A stretch of DNA of 64,000 nt from Steromphala cineraria. Taxonomy: Eukaryota > Mollusca > Gastropoda > Trochida > Trochidae. Positions within the stretch are counted from its first letter, which is position 1. Every line of letters starts with the position of its first letter. A model generated the notes under the pieces. That model was not told the origin of the DNA, did no database searches, and was given only the letters and a program-made list of their open reading frames with translations. This document shows positions 22,857-33,821 of the stretch, piece after piece. Where the stretch lies: assembly GCA_916613615.1 (NCBI GenBank), contig OU744723.1:60396239-60460238 (forward strand), given 5' to 3'. A program made the translations under genes and the position numbers.

Positions 22857-24795
22857 CTATTCATGTTCCTGTTGAGTGTGTGGTCCTATAGCATGGTAGG
22901 CACTGTGGTGGGCCAGGGAGCAAAAGTGCTCGGTATACGACACACAGCCATAGACGGTATCCCGCCTCACACCTCTCTTTGCATGACACCACTTGCAAGT
23001 CGACTTCTTTCGTTTAAGGCGCACCAATCTGTGCTCATGCAGTGTGGAACAGGTTAGTGGCAACACACCGTTACGGGATCTCCCCCTATGTTGGAATGCT
23101 GAAACCAATTGATGTACAAGATTCATCCTGAATTCAAGTTGGCAGTAACGACTCTTTGCCCACTCTTGTTCAGCTCTTGCAGACTCCTTTGCTGTGATAA
23201 AAGCATTTATCATACAGATATTGATTATAAAATGGAAGATATATCTCCACCACTTCCTTGAAGCTCTTCCAACTGGATAGGCAGCTCTAAGCTGATCTCA
23301 CTTGTTGACACCCCTGAAGTGCTGCTGGTACAAAGCCACTGCGCCGGGTCTGGAGACACGCGTCCGAGATCCATCCGATTGTCGTCCCAGTGCAGGGACG
23401 TCATCAGTAGGGTCCAATGTTATTGCAAGAAGGTTGATAGGCCTCTTATCCTGCCATACAAAGGCTGTCAGCTGTCCGCACTGGTATGCTCGGGATTCGC
23501 CCTGCTGCATCTTAGAAGGCTTCTGAAACAAACAGTTTATAACTTTAACAATCAGTACATACTGTAAATGTCAGCATTATTTAACTAGGCTAACAGACAA
23601 AATAGTCATTAACTCACAAGAAACACATAGAAATAGTAACTGGGCTAGAAATTTGCACTTTTTGTCTCAGGAATGAATTAAGTTTAATATTGGCTCCAAA
23701 CACTTTATACTCCATCCATGTAGGTTTGGAATATTACCTCAAAAACAATGGATTAGTCACAGGAGGTGTTGAAATTTTCCCCTTTACCAAGTTAGATATT
23801 ATCAATGGACACATACAAATGTATATTAATACCTTGTAGTTGTCATGCACTATTGCTTTCTATTCTGGCTGGTTAAAACGTGAATTAGTAACCCTACAGA
23901 CTACCACTAAGTTAATTAATGTTGATTTTCTACCTTGATAATGATGACTTATCAGCAATAATAATATGATTCATTCCCTTACAAGTTGAAGAATAACAAT
24001 ACAATACAAATGAAAAATATTTCACAACCTCTGATTCACAACAGATACATTTTGTAACTTGACTATCCTCAAGTATTACCACTTTGTTTTAAATGATAAA
24101 TGACTTGACTAACCTGAATTCATGCGGAAGACCCTTCCTGTTTGCTTTTACAGTACCACAGGTGTAAATGCCATCTTCCTTCAGTGAGATCAGTAGAGGG
24201 CTGGATGTAAAATAGCTGTCGAAGAACACCTGGTGGTGTTTCCCGGCCAGCTGGGTTGTTAGACCTCGGGTCACCTTGTATCCGTTGGACCGCTATCCCC
24301 TTCAAGCAGTTTTCCCATGTACACCTGAAATGACATTTTCATCATGATGATTTGGTAAAAGGTCTGATATAGTTTTTTAAAAGTTCTGATAATAATTTTG
24401 CACTTTATAAATAATTTTAATTAAATATCAAATAAATCAGCTTGATAACTTGTAATATTCATCCATTTGTATACAGAGTAAAGAATTGATAGTCAAATAG
24501 GTAGAGTAAATGCTCATTTTCTAACCTAAAACTTGTGACAAAAGCCAGACTGGCTATCACAGAGCATCCAAACTTTCAAACCTCTCCTGATTGGTTTTGA
24601 GGGATTGTATTGTACTGCAGTGTGTCTCCCTTTAAATGCAACCATGCCCTAATCTAGGGACAGGTGCTGCTTTGGGGCATAATTCTCCCTTATGTTGGAC
24701 AGAGTGTCGGTTAGAAGTGGTCTCACTTTACCTAGTGGATCTGTGCCATTGGTTGATTCATTAAAGGCACCACTCGAGCGGCTTTCATCCGCCAT
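22857..24795 (-). pseudogene. Degenerate piggyBac-like (PGBD) transposase with introns
   Basis: Three blocks in transposase order on the minus strand. Block 1 (24795-24526) has DPLGKVRPLL, LSLD, AFKGR and KVWMLCDS. Block 2 (24324-24114) has VYMGK, HHQVFFDSYFTSS and GTVKANRKGLP. Block 3 (23522-22857) has FVWQDKRPINLL, YPVGRASRKWWRY, INAFITAKES and a C-terminal CKWC...HFCSLAHH zinc-binding region. The gaps end in splice-like signals (TTTTAG|GTTAGA, CATTTCAG|GTG, TTTGTTTCAG|AAG). It is dead: TAG at 24649-24651 replaces the residue after the first catalytic D, TAG at 24526-24528 ends block 1, block 2 is frame-shifted near 24270, and TGA lies at 23298-23300. GVNK stands where piggyBac has GVD, so one catalytic Asp is Asn. 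The block 2/3 junction is also out of phase. The N-terminal part of the protein is not found. Confidence 0.85.
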
Positions 24796-24839
24796 TTTGA
24801 AAGGTTAGCATTGCTAGAAAACAAATGTGCTGTAATATG

Positions 24840-24843
24840 CTTA
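24840..24843 (+). other. Target-site duplication, left (CTTA)
   Basis: CTTA immediately before the 5' LTR equals CTTA at 25292-25295 after the 3' LTR. If the element is read as starting at GTGACA, the duplication becomes the 5-bp CTTAT. Confidence 0.75.
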
Positions 24844-24993
24844 TGTGACAGGGTGAGGTCTACTACTTCCTACTGGCTTCGGCTGGAGGGATATCTCTTT
24901 GGCCGAACAGGTAGAGCGTAGGACTCTCACCCGGAGGTCCCGGGTTCGAATCCCGCGTTGACTAGAAAATATTGCATTTTCATTCCTGCTACA
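24844..24993 (+). repeat. TRIM 5' LTR with tRNA-like Pol III promoter
   Basis: 150 bp, TG...CA ends. It contains an A-box-like TGGCCGAACAGG (24900-24911) and a perfect B box GGTTCGAATCC (24943-24953) in tRNA-like spacing, followed by a T4 run that could stop Pol III. Compared with the 3' LTR it differs mainly just after the B box (GCGTTGACTAGAAAAT against GCATGGGAAAT). Confidence 0.85.
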
Positions 24994-24995
24994 AT

Positions 24996-25013
24996 TGGCG
25001 CCCAACGTCGGCC
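24996..25013 (+). other. TRIM primer-binding site
   Basis: TGGCGCCCAACGTCGGCC, two bases inside the 5' LTR. The TGGCGCC start is the classic complement of a tRNA 3' end (GGCGCCA) used to prime reverse transcription in retroviruses and gypsy-type elements. Confidence 0.75.
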
Positions 25014-25133
25014 GGGACTATTCCTTAATGTCACATCACCTTTAAGTCCTTTATAGGTTTGTAAATCCATATTGGTATGTAAATCCTTCATAGGCATCTC
25101 CCGAATGTTTGACTCGAGGACGAGTCACTTCGT

Positions 25134-25145
25134 GGAGGGGGTGAA
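25134..25145 (+). other. TRIM polypurine tract
   Basis: GGAGGGGGTGAA directly abuts the 3' LTR, where plus-strand DNA synthesis would be primed. Confidence 0.75.
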
Positions 25146-25291
25146 TGTGACAGGGTGAGGTCTACTACTTCCTACTGGCTTCGGCTGGAGGGATATCTCT
25201 TTGGCCGAACAGGTAGAGCGTAGGACTCTCAACCCGGAGGTCCCGGGTTCGAATCCCGCATGGGAAATATTGCATTTTCATTCCTGCTACA
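25146..25291 (+). repeat. TRIM 3' LTR with tRNA-like Pol III promoter
   Basis: 146 bp; A-box-like sequence at 25202-25213 and B box at 25246-25256. If folded as a tRNA the anticodon loop would be CTCTCAA, but the anticodon stem pairs poorly, so it is tRNA-derived rather than a working tRNA. Confidence 0.85.
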
Positions 25292-25295
25292 CTTA
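25292..25295 (+). other. Target-site duplication, right (CTTA)
   Basis: Matches 24840-24843 and closes the TRIM insertion. Confidence 0.75.
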
Positions 25296-28280
25296 TTCAT
25301 TAACAAAATTAAGTAATAACTACTTGATCGATAGAAGAGGAGCATATTTACAGATAATTCATAATAAAAGTTATCAGTTGCTACACCATTTTGTCGAATT
25401 AATGCATTCCACGATCGTAGCTTCGATGATTGGCTTCATTTCACGATGTTTTTATTTTTTGAGCGATACACTTTATTTTTTGTCAAATTGTCAAATCTTT
25501 AACAACTACAATGCTTATCTCACAAAGATATATGAAATGAAGTGTGAAATTATGATGTAAAAATCATATATAACTGTAAACAGGAAAGTCCTCCTGAATT
25601 TCGTTTCCACAAAAAATACCCCACTCGAATGGTCCCTTTTTTAATGTGCAGGTACTGCAGTAATTCAGCATTCAGAAGAAAAATCATTATTTCCACTCAT
25701 ATCACTTTCATCTGTCTGCGATGGGTGCCACGAAAAGTCACTTGACACCTGTGACATCTTGAAGGATGTCGTCTGTTTGTTTACATCTGTCAATCAAATT
25801 TTACAACTTTGCGCAGTCCGTGTGTAGAATGCCCTTATATGAATAGTTGTTCCTGTGCTTTCAAACTTGATGATAGACAATGTTTACAAAGCAAAACTAT
25901 TTGACTTTTGATAATATTCAGAACCATATCATTATTAACACTTATACTCACCTTATAACGTCCACTGGCAACTTTTTAACAGCTTGCATCGCCTTGAATG
26001 ACATTTCGACAGAAAACACGGCCTCAGTCAACCAGTGTTCGTAATATTTACTTCCGGGTCGCTCAAAACGATGATAAATTTATATCAAGCTGTCACAGCA
26101 AAATAAAGGTTATCAATAAACAAAGAGGCATTAATTATCACCTTTAAAACTTAATTTTTGTGGATTTTAATCTTGAAATAAGCTAACTATGATACTATTA
26201 TAAAAGGGTCCAGTTACAAAAACATAACCGGTCCTCTGTAAACACGCCCTTCGCTGATTGGATAAAAGTACGGCAAACTTTATTTTCCGAGTCATGACGA
26301 TTTTAAGCATGTGCCTCGGGTTTTGAAATAAACAAGAGATTGGAAAGGAAATTATCATTTTTAAAATAGGAACGTAAGTTGTGTGTATGCAGAAGCGACG
26401 TAAGACATAATTTCCACAAGATTCAGCGTTTTTTGTTGATGCACGGAGCTAGACTTGCGTAGGTCTCGAAAGGCGTAGAATCGCGTAGAAAAGCAGTAAA
26501 GGGCAGAAGCATAGAATCGCGTATATAAGCAGTATAGTGTTAAATATATAATACATTTCCTCCTAAACCACTTAAATAAAAACAAGTTGGCTAGCTTTAA
26601 CAAGATAACTGATCGACAATGATTTAAATTTAAGAATGCGTTTCAACAGTTAAATAATCAACTTTTATAGTTGGAATGAATTGATTGTTCATAAAGAGTA
26701 TTTCTTTTTATAATTTGATATGAAAACAATTGTAAATATGCTTAAAAGTCACTCCACGATTTTCATCATGAAGAGTTTGCTTCCATTAATCAATTATCTA
26801 CACCCAAAAATCGCACTCACCCATCTAATAATTGCCCAAATACGTTCAATGCTTCTTTCAAATGAAAATCGTAAAATATTCAATTATGGTCATTAAAGGA
26901 AATAATCACACCTCCAACTTACATAGATAATAGTTATATGGCCTTTCGAACATTATTAACTTGTAACTGTCTTTCTGAATACTATTGATATGTTTCCAAA
27001 TATTTCATTTGACTGATAGATTGCCGTATTGTCCAGTTTTTGATCACAATACACAACTTATTTGAACAGTTTGTCATATGTGACCCAAAACAACTCATGG
27101 ACTGGTTCCTTAATGTTAATCATTAGATAGTCAATGTATGAAAAAATCAAGACCCTCATTTAATTATTTACTTAGAAAAGAATTCGTTTTAACTGGTGCT
27201 GGAGTACTGGAGTTTATCACACAGTAGCAGAAAAGCTATATGGCAGTTAGAAGTTGGCTTCCTTTGTCATGTGTGAGTTTAAACATATGACACTGACAAT
27301 GGCAGAGATGGCATGCGTCAGCTCAGTTCAGTCTCTTATTTCATCTTCTTGGGAATGAAGTTTTCAAGGATAGTAGCACTCGTGTTTCTGTTATTTCACA
27401 ACATAAAGGGTAACAGAAATCAGCTTGTACTCAATCATGTATTTTCGTATACTAAACACACCCAAGTGTTCACAAAGATTTCCACTTACACTCTTCCCGC
27501 ACTATCCTTGGTACCTTGTTATTTGCTCTGATATACTCATGCATATCATTATCGTTTATGCAGCAAACGTCGGTGTCCTACTTACATTTCCGTTCATTGT
27601 AATGCAAGAGGTACCTCTAAAAGAGCATTTAATATTCCTTATAGAACCTATAGAACATTAGTCCTATATGTCGTTCAAAATAGTGATGTGAGAGTGTTGT
27701 CTATTAACTATTGCAAACAATGACCAAGATTGACAGTATCATTTTTTACATCATTTGTTACAATATACACTGATTATCGCTGGAATGTCCCTAACTGATC
27801 AGCTGAGAAACTAATGAATAACCCCAGGGGTCAAGTTTAGTCCAGGATCCAAAGTTCCACTCTCCTAGTGAGTCATAATTTTCGATCAATACTCATCCCT
27901 GACTTATATGCATATTTTTATATGTTTTTTAAAGCTGATATTCTAGCATATGATAAGTTCATGCACAGAGCTTTTCATTTGCTAAGATTGCACGATAATT
28001 TTGCATGGAATTAGGTAAAAGACAAGGAGAAAAATGTCAATGTGTACCTTAATGATGTGACATCAAAGCAGAGTAGTTATGTGCATTTTTTTCCTAATAA
28101 ACTCTCATCATTCATATTAATTCCTATCATTTGAGTAGGCGACTTTGACGTTTATAAAGTGTACACAAATGTTTCAAGTTTATTTATAAGAAAAAAATAC
28201 ATGACGCATTACATTGAGCAATACATCTTTTACTAAAAACGTATTATTCAGAAAAGCGTTTTTATTCATCACAGACTTTT
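25296..28280. other. Anonymous region
   Basis: About 3 kb, AT-rich, no gene recognised. On the minus strand 25757-25665 is a short ATG-initiated frame of 30 aa, rich in Ser and Asp (SQVSSDFSWHPSQTDESD). Acidic serine-rich N-termini occur in piggyBac proteins, so it could be a lost first exon of the relic at 22857-24795, but this is a guess. Around 26450-26530 there is an imperfect GCGTAGAA-type repeat. Confidence 0.4.
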
Positions 28281-28620
28281 TTAAAGGGGCAGTAGCACGT
28301 TTTTTGATAATTTTTTATTTTAAGTATTTCACTGATAATTGTAAGGTAATGCTAAATGTAGTATATAGACAGTGTCAAAAATCAGTAAGAGGACAAAGTA
28401 TGAATATTCACATTGAATCCATTGGCAGCCCTTTTATGTGAAGACCTTTCATACATTTTGTGTAAGTAAAAGGAATCTCAAGGCTAAACTTTACGTTATA
28501 TAATTGAATTATTACTGCTTCCTTTAGTTGTAATAGATTGTCTTTCAATTGGAACCATTAATTTTCATTTTCCTGACATCACCTTATATTCCCCCTAAAA
28601 ACGTGCTACTGTTCCTTTAA
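28281..28620 (+). mobile_element. TTAA-flanked MITE, copy 5 (full length)
   Basis: 340 bp with TTAA at 28281-28284 and 28617-28620. The left terminal repeat AGGGGCAGTAGCACGTTTTT is matched by the complement of AAAAACGTGCTACTGTTCCT on the right. Same length and interior blocks as copy 2. Non-coding. Confidence 0.9.
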
Positions 28621-28964
28621 AATGAGCTCAGAACGCTTAAGTAGCCATTGAATTATAACTAATATGAAAATGATGGGGCATAGAATTTAGAGTCAGTAGT
28701 ATGGCACTTTTATAAACTTTCACTATTCAATCATAGTCAATCAGTATACATCTCATGTACCTATATATTATCTAGCCTGTTGATGAAACATGAGTGAAAT
28801 GTGAGTTAAATGTCTACCGGACCACTGGTCAGACTACTTTTGAAAGATGACCATTGGAAAGAAAAACAGACTGTCGTGAGCAGCAAGGCAGAGAGTATTG
28901 GTGGCACGTGGTCCTGTGCAATGGTCAGTCGACCTCTATCAGTATAGTTCAGCAACAACGGGCG
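28621..28964. other. Anonymous region
   Basis: Short stretch between a MITE and a SINE; nothing recognised. Confidence 0.4.
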
Positions 28965-29276
28965 CGCCTCGCTGCAAGAGTGGGTTAGTCGGTTACTGCT
29001 GAATAAACTGAGAGTTTGAAGGGTTGATCCCCTGCCCCACACTGACACACAAGTTGACAGACTTGCATTGTGGTGTCAACCTGGGAAAGTGGCTTTATTC
29101 AAAATGTGCCTCTGTTTACCCAGCAGGAAATGGGTACCTGGTAAAGAGTTGTGTTGGTGGTGACCTTCTAGCGACATATATGTCAGCTTGGGTAAGACCA
29201 GGGTACTGGAGCATAGAGCGCTCTGAGTCTGCAATGCGGAGATTTAGCGCTATATAAAAGCTATCCATTATTATTA
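28965..29276 (+). mobile_element. tRNA-derived SINE with (ATT)n tail
   Basis: A tRNA-like head (about 28968-29040) has a degenerate A box (GGTTAGTCGGTTACTG) and B box (GGGTTGATCCCC). The body includes GGAAATGGGTACCTGG and GAGCGCTCTGAGTCTGC. The 3' end is TTTAGCGCTATATAAAAGC and then ATTATTATTA. This head-body-simple-repeat layout is standard for SINEs, and GGGTACCTGG plus GCGCTATATAA are typical of mollusc SINE bodies (recollection, not searched). The left boundary is approximate. Confidence 0.75.
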
Positions 29277-32050
29277 GCCTCATTCTTCTTCTTAATATTC
29301 ATCATCAATCTTTTAACTGAACATACATTGGTCAATAGTGGTATTCGCGTGTATGGTCTTGATGTAAAACTTTACTTTTTGGCAACATAAATATTCCAGT
29401 TTGGTATAAAAACAATTCGTTTCTATAGCAAATATGAATTTAAGAAACATTTTAAATTTTCAGCAAAGAAAATTTAAAAGATTCGTAATTGAAAAATTCT
29501 GAGATTCACGAGACGAGACGAGACTATTTCTAACCGTGCTACTGTTTTTATCCAATTGGTTGCGCTCTTAAGCACATTAAAGCAAATGTTTTTTTTTATA
29601 GTAAATGACACTTTACATGCACTGAATATCGCCAAAGTAAGATTTTATGCAAGAATTTGTTGAACCAGTTTTAGAAAGTACCGATTCAAAGTTAATGGTT
29701 AGTTGTTAAAGTCCCTAATGTGCCATTAACAAAGAAATGTCAGTTTTAAGATGTTCTTGTGGCAACAAATGATACTTGCCTCAAACACTCACTGTAGTAA
29801 ATAAGAATTTGAAATCTCTATAACCTCCCAATCTGGGCTCCGTTTCAAAGAAAGAAAGCATGAAATGATAAGATGATCTGTCGTCATATCACAAATAACA
29901 ATAATGGGAGAAATGCAAGTCCAAATATTCATATTTTTAGTATTCATCAGCACTAGGAAACATGCACGACAAGAAATGACATCAATGCAACGATTGTAAT
30001 CTTTATCAACACGTAAGATATCCAGTTGTTCACTACAAGGGGAAACACTCAAAGAAATTATTGTTTGTAAAGTTTGATCAAGTCATTCCTCTAGCGACAG
30101 TCATATAATCCTGTATGAAAACCTACTGGTCAAGTGTCAAATCGATATTCACTTTCACATAACTTGATGATAAATGTATGCCACAGCCTAAATTATGCCA
30201 AGTAACTTTTATTTGATATCTATGTGTTTCATTAATCCCCAATTGGCATTTACTTGATTAACTATACAAACAACAAACAGTCCGAACAGAGACATACACA
30301 TGTTCAGTAATTTCTTTTTATCTTTTGTATAAATATTACTTTAATGTCGATCAAAAACTCTGTTACTAGTCTTTTCTAACAAACCAGCGGTGATTCTGCT
30401 GGTATCAAATTCCGCGCTTCTTTTACATGTTAAATGTACGTTTGACTGTTGTGGCAATAAACTATGCATGTATTCGAAACGTCGAGAACACTTGTTCTCA
30501 CACACTGTTATATACATGTAATACTAACAGTAAAAGACATCACATACATATATCTGGATATTGAAAGAAAATTGAAGTACCACATGTTCTGGAGATAAAG
30601 CGTGTGAAGAAGGCACACTTGATCCCCAAATCACCTAAAATGAAAATGCTGATTATATTGTGACCTATTCTGAGGTTTTTTAAAACTTACTGACATATGA
30701 CAATGAAGAAGAATTTCATAGAGCTTTTTTAGCTGGCGCGTTCCAGTCTGTCTTTTTCTCACAAGGTTTTAGTTTGTTTCGTTCTAGTTTATCAAACCGC
30801 TGCCACAAATGAAGATGTACAGTTTTTTTACAATCAAAACGTTTAAAGAATATGTTCAAGTGATTGTTAATCACAACTTGCCAGACACCAATTCAGAGCA
30901 AACATTTGATCTAGCTGGACTACCGTATAACAACACCCGGTTATGCAAAATTGTTAACTTCTCACATGCATAGTATTAATGAACCGGTCAAATATACTTT
31001 GACTGCGTATTACAACAAAACGCCGCATTTTAAACTGAAGATATTTAATTCTAAAATTCTAGGTTCCGTCTAAAGCCCTCAAGTGCAATATTTGCCAACA
31101 TTTCCAAACATCTTCCTAACATTCACATTAAAAACATTTTGCAGTTCATCATGGCTGCATTTGTACAGCATAACGATAAAGTTGGACTTACAGTTAAATA
31201 ACAAATAAAGAGCCATTCAGATTTACCATTGTAAACTTCTGAAAAAAACAAAACATTTAACATTCATTTACAACATATTAAGGAAACTTCACATGTTTTC
31301 ACAAAACGTTGTAACAGAAATATTTCTTCAACTTTCACTCAATCACTCAAGCAGGTTTTCATCTTGTATATGAAGTCATATGATTGACTTACATAACTGA
31401 TTATCATTGCATTTATTTTGCACTATTGTTAGTTTACAAAATGCGCAAACCTTTGACCTTCTATTTCTTTCATTTTATAGAAAATATATAAAACTTTTTG
31501 AAATATCTATAAGGTATTGTTAAAAGAATGATTACATTTTTACATAACCAAAACTACATGAAACAAAGACGGTAATAAATAGTCGCACTGAGTATAAACA
31601 ACATTTATGTAAATTCAATGTAGCATTTCCTTCCAGCAGACTACAAATAAGGGTTAAAAACTGTAACAATCACTTTTAATCATGGTTAAAAGCCACAGCC
31701 GAGAATCTAAAAAGCGTTACCTCTGACTTTCACTTCTGACATCAAATGTCATTGCAAATTTACATGCGACTTTTGATTTTCAAACCTGTGTTAATTTGAT
31801 AGAAAAGAGATTTATCTTTGATATTATATTTTCTAAATTCAAATATTCCTTTCCAATGTGTTTTATTGTCGTTTTTATACCACGACTACAAAAGAAATGA
31901 AAATAATGGTTAAATCTTTTTAAATAGCTCTTAACTCTTGATGGAGTATAGTAATTATAAAAGAATCTCGAATCAGTCGAGAAGAGATTGACACTAATTT
32001 AATAATCATCAACATCATCAGTTTGCCATATTACCACATTATCTCCGTCC
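29277..32050. other. Anonymous region
   Basis: About 2.8 kb, AT-rich. The longest frame is 87 codons (29789-30052 minus) with no domain. A small GAGACGAGACGAGAC repeat lies near 29509. Nothing else is supported. Confidence 0.45.
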
Positions 32051-32059
32051 ACTCTCCTG

Positions 32060-32935
32060 TAAAGGTCAACCAAGCAGGTTAACGGCGCACTACCTTATTT
32101 ATCGGTTAAAAACATTTGGAAGTGACGCGTCTCCCATACAGTGGTTTTACTACCTGATAACACTACGCTTTGTACCTTTGTACCACACCATATGCTCGTC
32201 AAGATTCTCTCAATATTGTTTCTAATTATGCTTCACAATGACGTTTAACTAACAATGGCTCCAAGAGCATTTTAATTATCTTTTGTAAAGGGAGACAACC
32301 CTGTCTTGATATTGAACTATCCTTTGGCGAAAATACTATTACCAATACCGAATCTATAAAATATGGCGGTGTCCTTATCTCTTCAGACATGTCAAGCAGA
32401 GAGAGAACATCCACTGGTTGTCAAAAGGCTAGACAAACTGTGAATTCATTAAGAACACTTGGCTTGAATAGAAAAGATCTACATCCACTTACATTAGGCA
32501 GTAAATGGAAGCTAATCATTCTACCAAACAGTTTTCACGGGCGTGACATTTTGCCTGAATTACATGGTAAAGATATTGATTCAATTGAATCAACTAAAAG
32601 GGTTTTTTTCACGTTGTGTTCAAAGGTTCAACTAAAGATTTTCTACAGTTTCTGCAATAGCAATTTGGGTTTCTGGGCAATGGCAGCTTGATTGATAGTT
32701 ACAGATTAATGTTCTTGGGCGGCTGTGTAAATAATCAATATCCCTCATCAACAAAGTTATTTCTGTCAGTAAGTCACGTAATAATTCAGGAAGCATATGT
32801 GCTTGTCTTTTAAGCACAACGAGAAAATATGATTTACATAGATTTGTTAATGATAATGTACATTATGGTTACTTTCCTCAAAAACTAGCATGGCGCAATA
32901 TTGTTCTAAACTGAATTCCAAAAGAAACTTTGCAA
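32060..32935 (+). pseudogene. Dead LINE (non-LTR) reverse-transcriptase fragment
   Basis: Conceptual translation gives the region just after the RT catalytic core of a non-LTR retrotransposon. 32190-32300 reads DSLNIVSNYAS, then a stop where Trp is expected, then RLTNNGSKSILIIF (the LINE 'NxxKSKxxxF' stretch). It continues ESIKYGGVLISS (the 'YLGV' motif) and LTLGSKWKLIILPNSFHG, KDIDSIESTKR. A frame change and stops follow. Near 32700-32930 INVLGRLC and YGYFPQKLAWRNIVLN appear in another frame, as in LINE C-terminal parts. The catalytic YxDD box and the 5' part are missing or unrecognisable before ~32150. It is a 5'-truncated, inactive copy; the clade cannot be fixed by eye. Confidence 0.75.
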
Positions 32936-33671
32936 TTTTAAAACTGAAATTTCGAAAACGATCTCATATTTACATTTTCATTTAAGTTGGCAATGACAAA
33001 GTTGAAACCCGAACTTTCAAGTTTAACATTTTTAATTGAGCAATATTCATACATTTTTGCAGAACGTTTCTGCTGGAACTTAATCACGTGACGAATAAGT
33101 TTAATAACTGTCCATAATGAATGTTTGTCACTCCAATAGTGACAAAATCACCTCAAACGCAGTAAACAGTATAGCAAAAATATCGCTAATCTCCTCTGAA
33201 AATTGACAAACTTGATCAAAAACAGCCCTTTTCACAAGAATCGGTAGTGTTCCTTCATTTCTAATGGTAACTTGATCCGGCTATACAGAAAGGTTGTGTG
33301 GATTGCTGACAACCCTGAAACACAAAAAAAAATATTTTTTTTTACTGCATGAGAGCCGATATCTGTGACGTTAGACCACCGCCAACGTTGTCTCTTAGTG
33401 ACGTCAGAGATAGGAAACATCAAAGGTCGGCATGTTGTTATGTTCTCGTGCACTTTATGAACTTGGACAGATCTAATCAGAGCTCATCGACTGATAAGTT
33501 GATAGCTATTGGTCACTAAACATCGAAACATGGCAATTTTATTCAAAGTTATAACGTCAGAACTGGCATGCAATAACACAATTTAAATGCGATTGTTGAG
33601 CTTTTTAGAATGGTTACCATTTGTACGGCTCAAAGATGTGTCAATATGACAAGTAAGACTTGTGTCCACAC
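32936..33671. other. Anonymous region
   Basis: No gene recognised. It holds a perfect 20-bp palindrome A9-TA-T9 near 33324-33343 and a consensus CRE TGACGTCA at 33399-33406. Neither has gene context here. Confidence 0.45.
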
Positions 33672-33819
33672 ATTTCCATGGGTAAACTTTACTTCTATGT
33701 ATTTGAATTATTACTTCTCCAGTTAGTTAAAATACATTGTCTTTAACTTGGAACCATTAATTTTCAGTTTCCTAACATCTCCTTTTATTTCCCTTAAAAA
33801 CGTGCTACTGTCTCTTTAA
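33672..33819 (+). mobile_element. TTAA-type MITE, copy 6 (3' half only)
   Basis: Matches the right half of copies 2 and 5 from CATGGGTAAACTTTAC to AACGTGCTACTGTCTC and TTAA (33816-33819). The left half is absent. It directly abuts the R1 element that follows. Confidence 0.75.
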
Positions 33820-33821
33820 AA

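Larger units (their letters stand above)
24844..25291 (+). mobile_element. Complete TRIM (miniature LTR retrotransposon)
   Basis: A 448-bp element: LTR (24844-24993), 152-bp interior, LTR (25146-25291). Both LTRs start TGTGACAGGG and end CTGCTACA. The interior begins with a primer-binding site two bases after the LTR and ends in a polypurine tract. It is flanked by CTTA on both sides (24840-24843 and 25292-25295). There is no gag or pol, so it needs enzymes from another element. The GACTCGAGGACGAGTC hairpin before the polypurine tract and the LTR start suggest a Ty3/gypsy parent (inference). It lies 48 bp upstream of the possible ATG of the piggyBac relic. Confidence 0.9.

Noticed and set aside
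24893..24960. Possible genuine tRNA gene
   Set aside because: Perfect B box and A-box-like sequence, but the anticodon stem pairs poorly and the copy lies inside a duplicated LTR.
25100..25145. Hammerhead ribozyme (retrozyme) in the TRIM
   Set aside because: The GACTCGAGGACGAGTC hairpin looked suggestive, but no CUGANGA core or conserved GAAA partner is visible in the element.
25201..25560. 119-aa plus-strand frame
   Set aside because: It begins inside the TRIM 3' LTR and runs into anonymous DNA; no domain.
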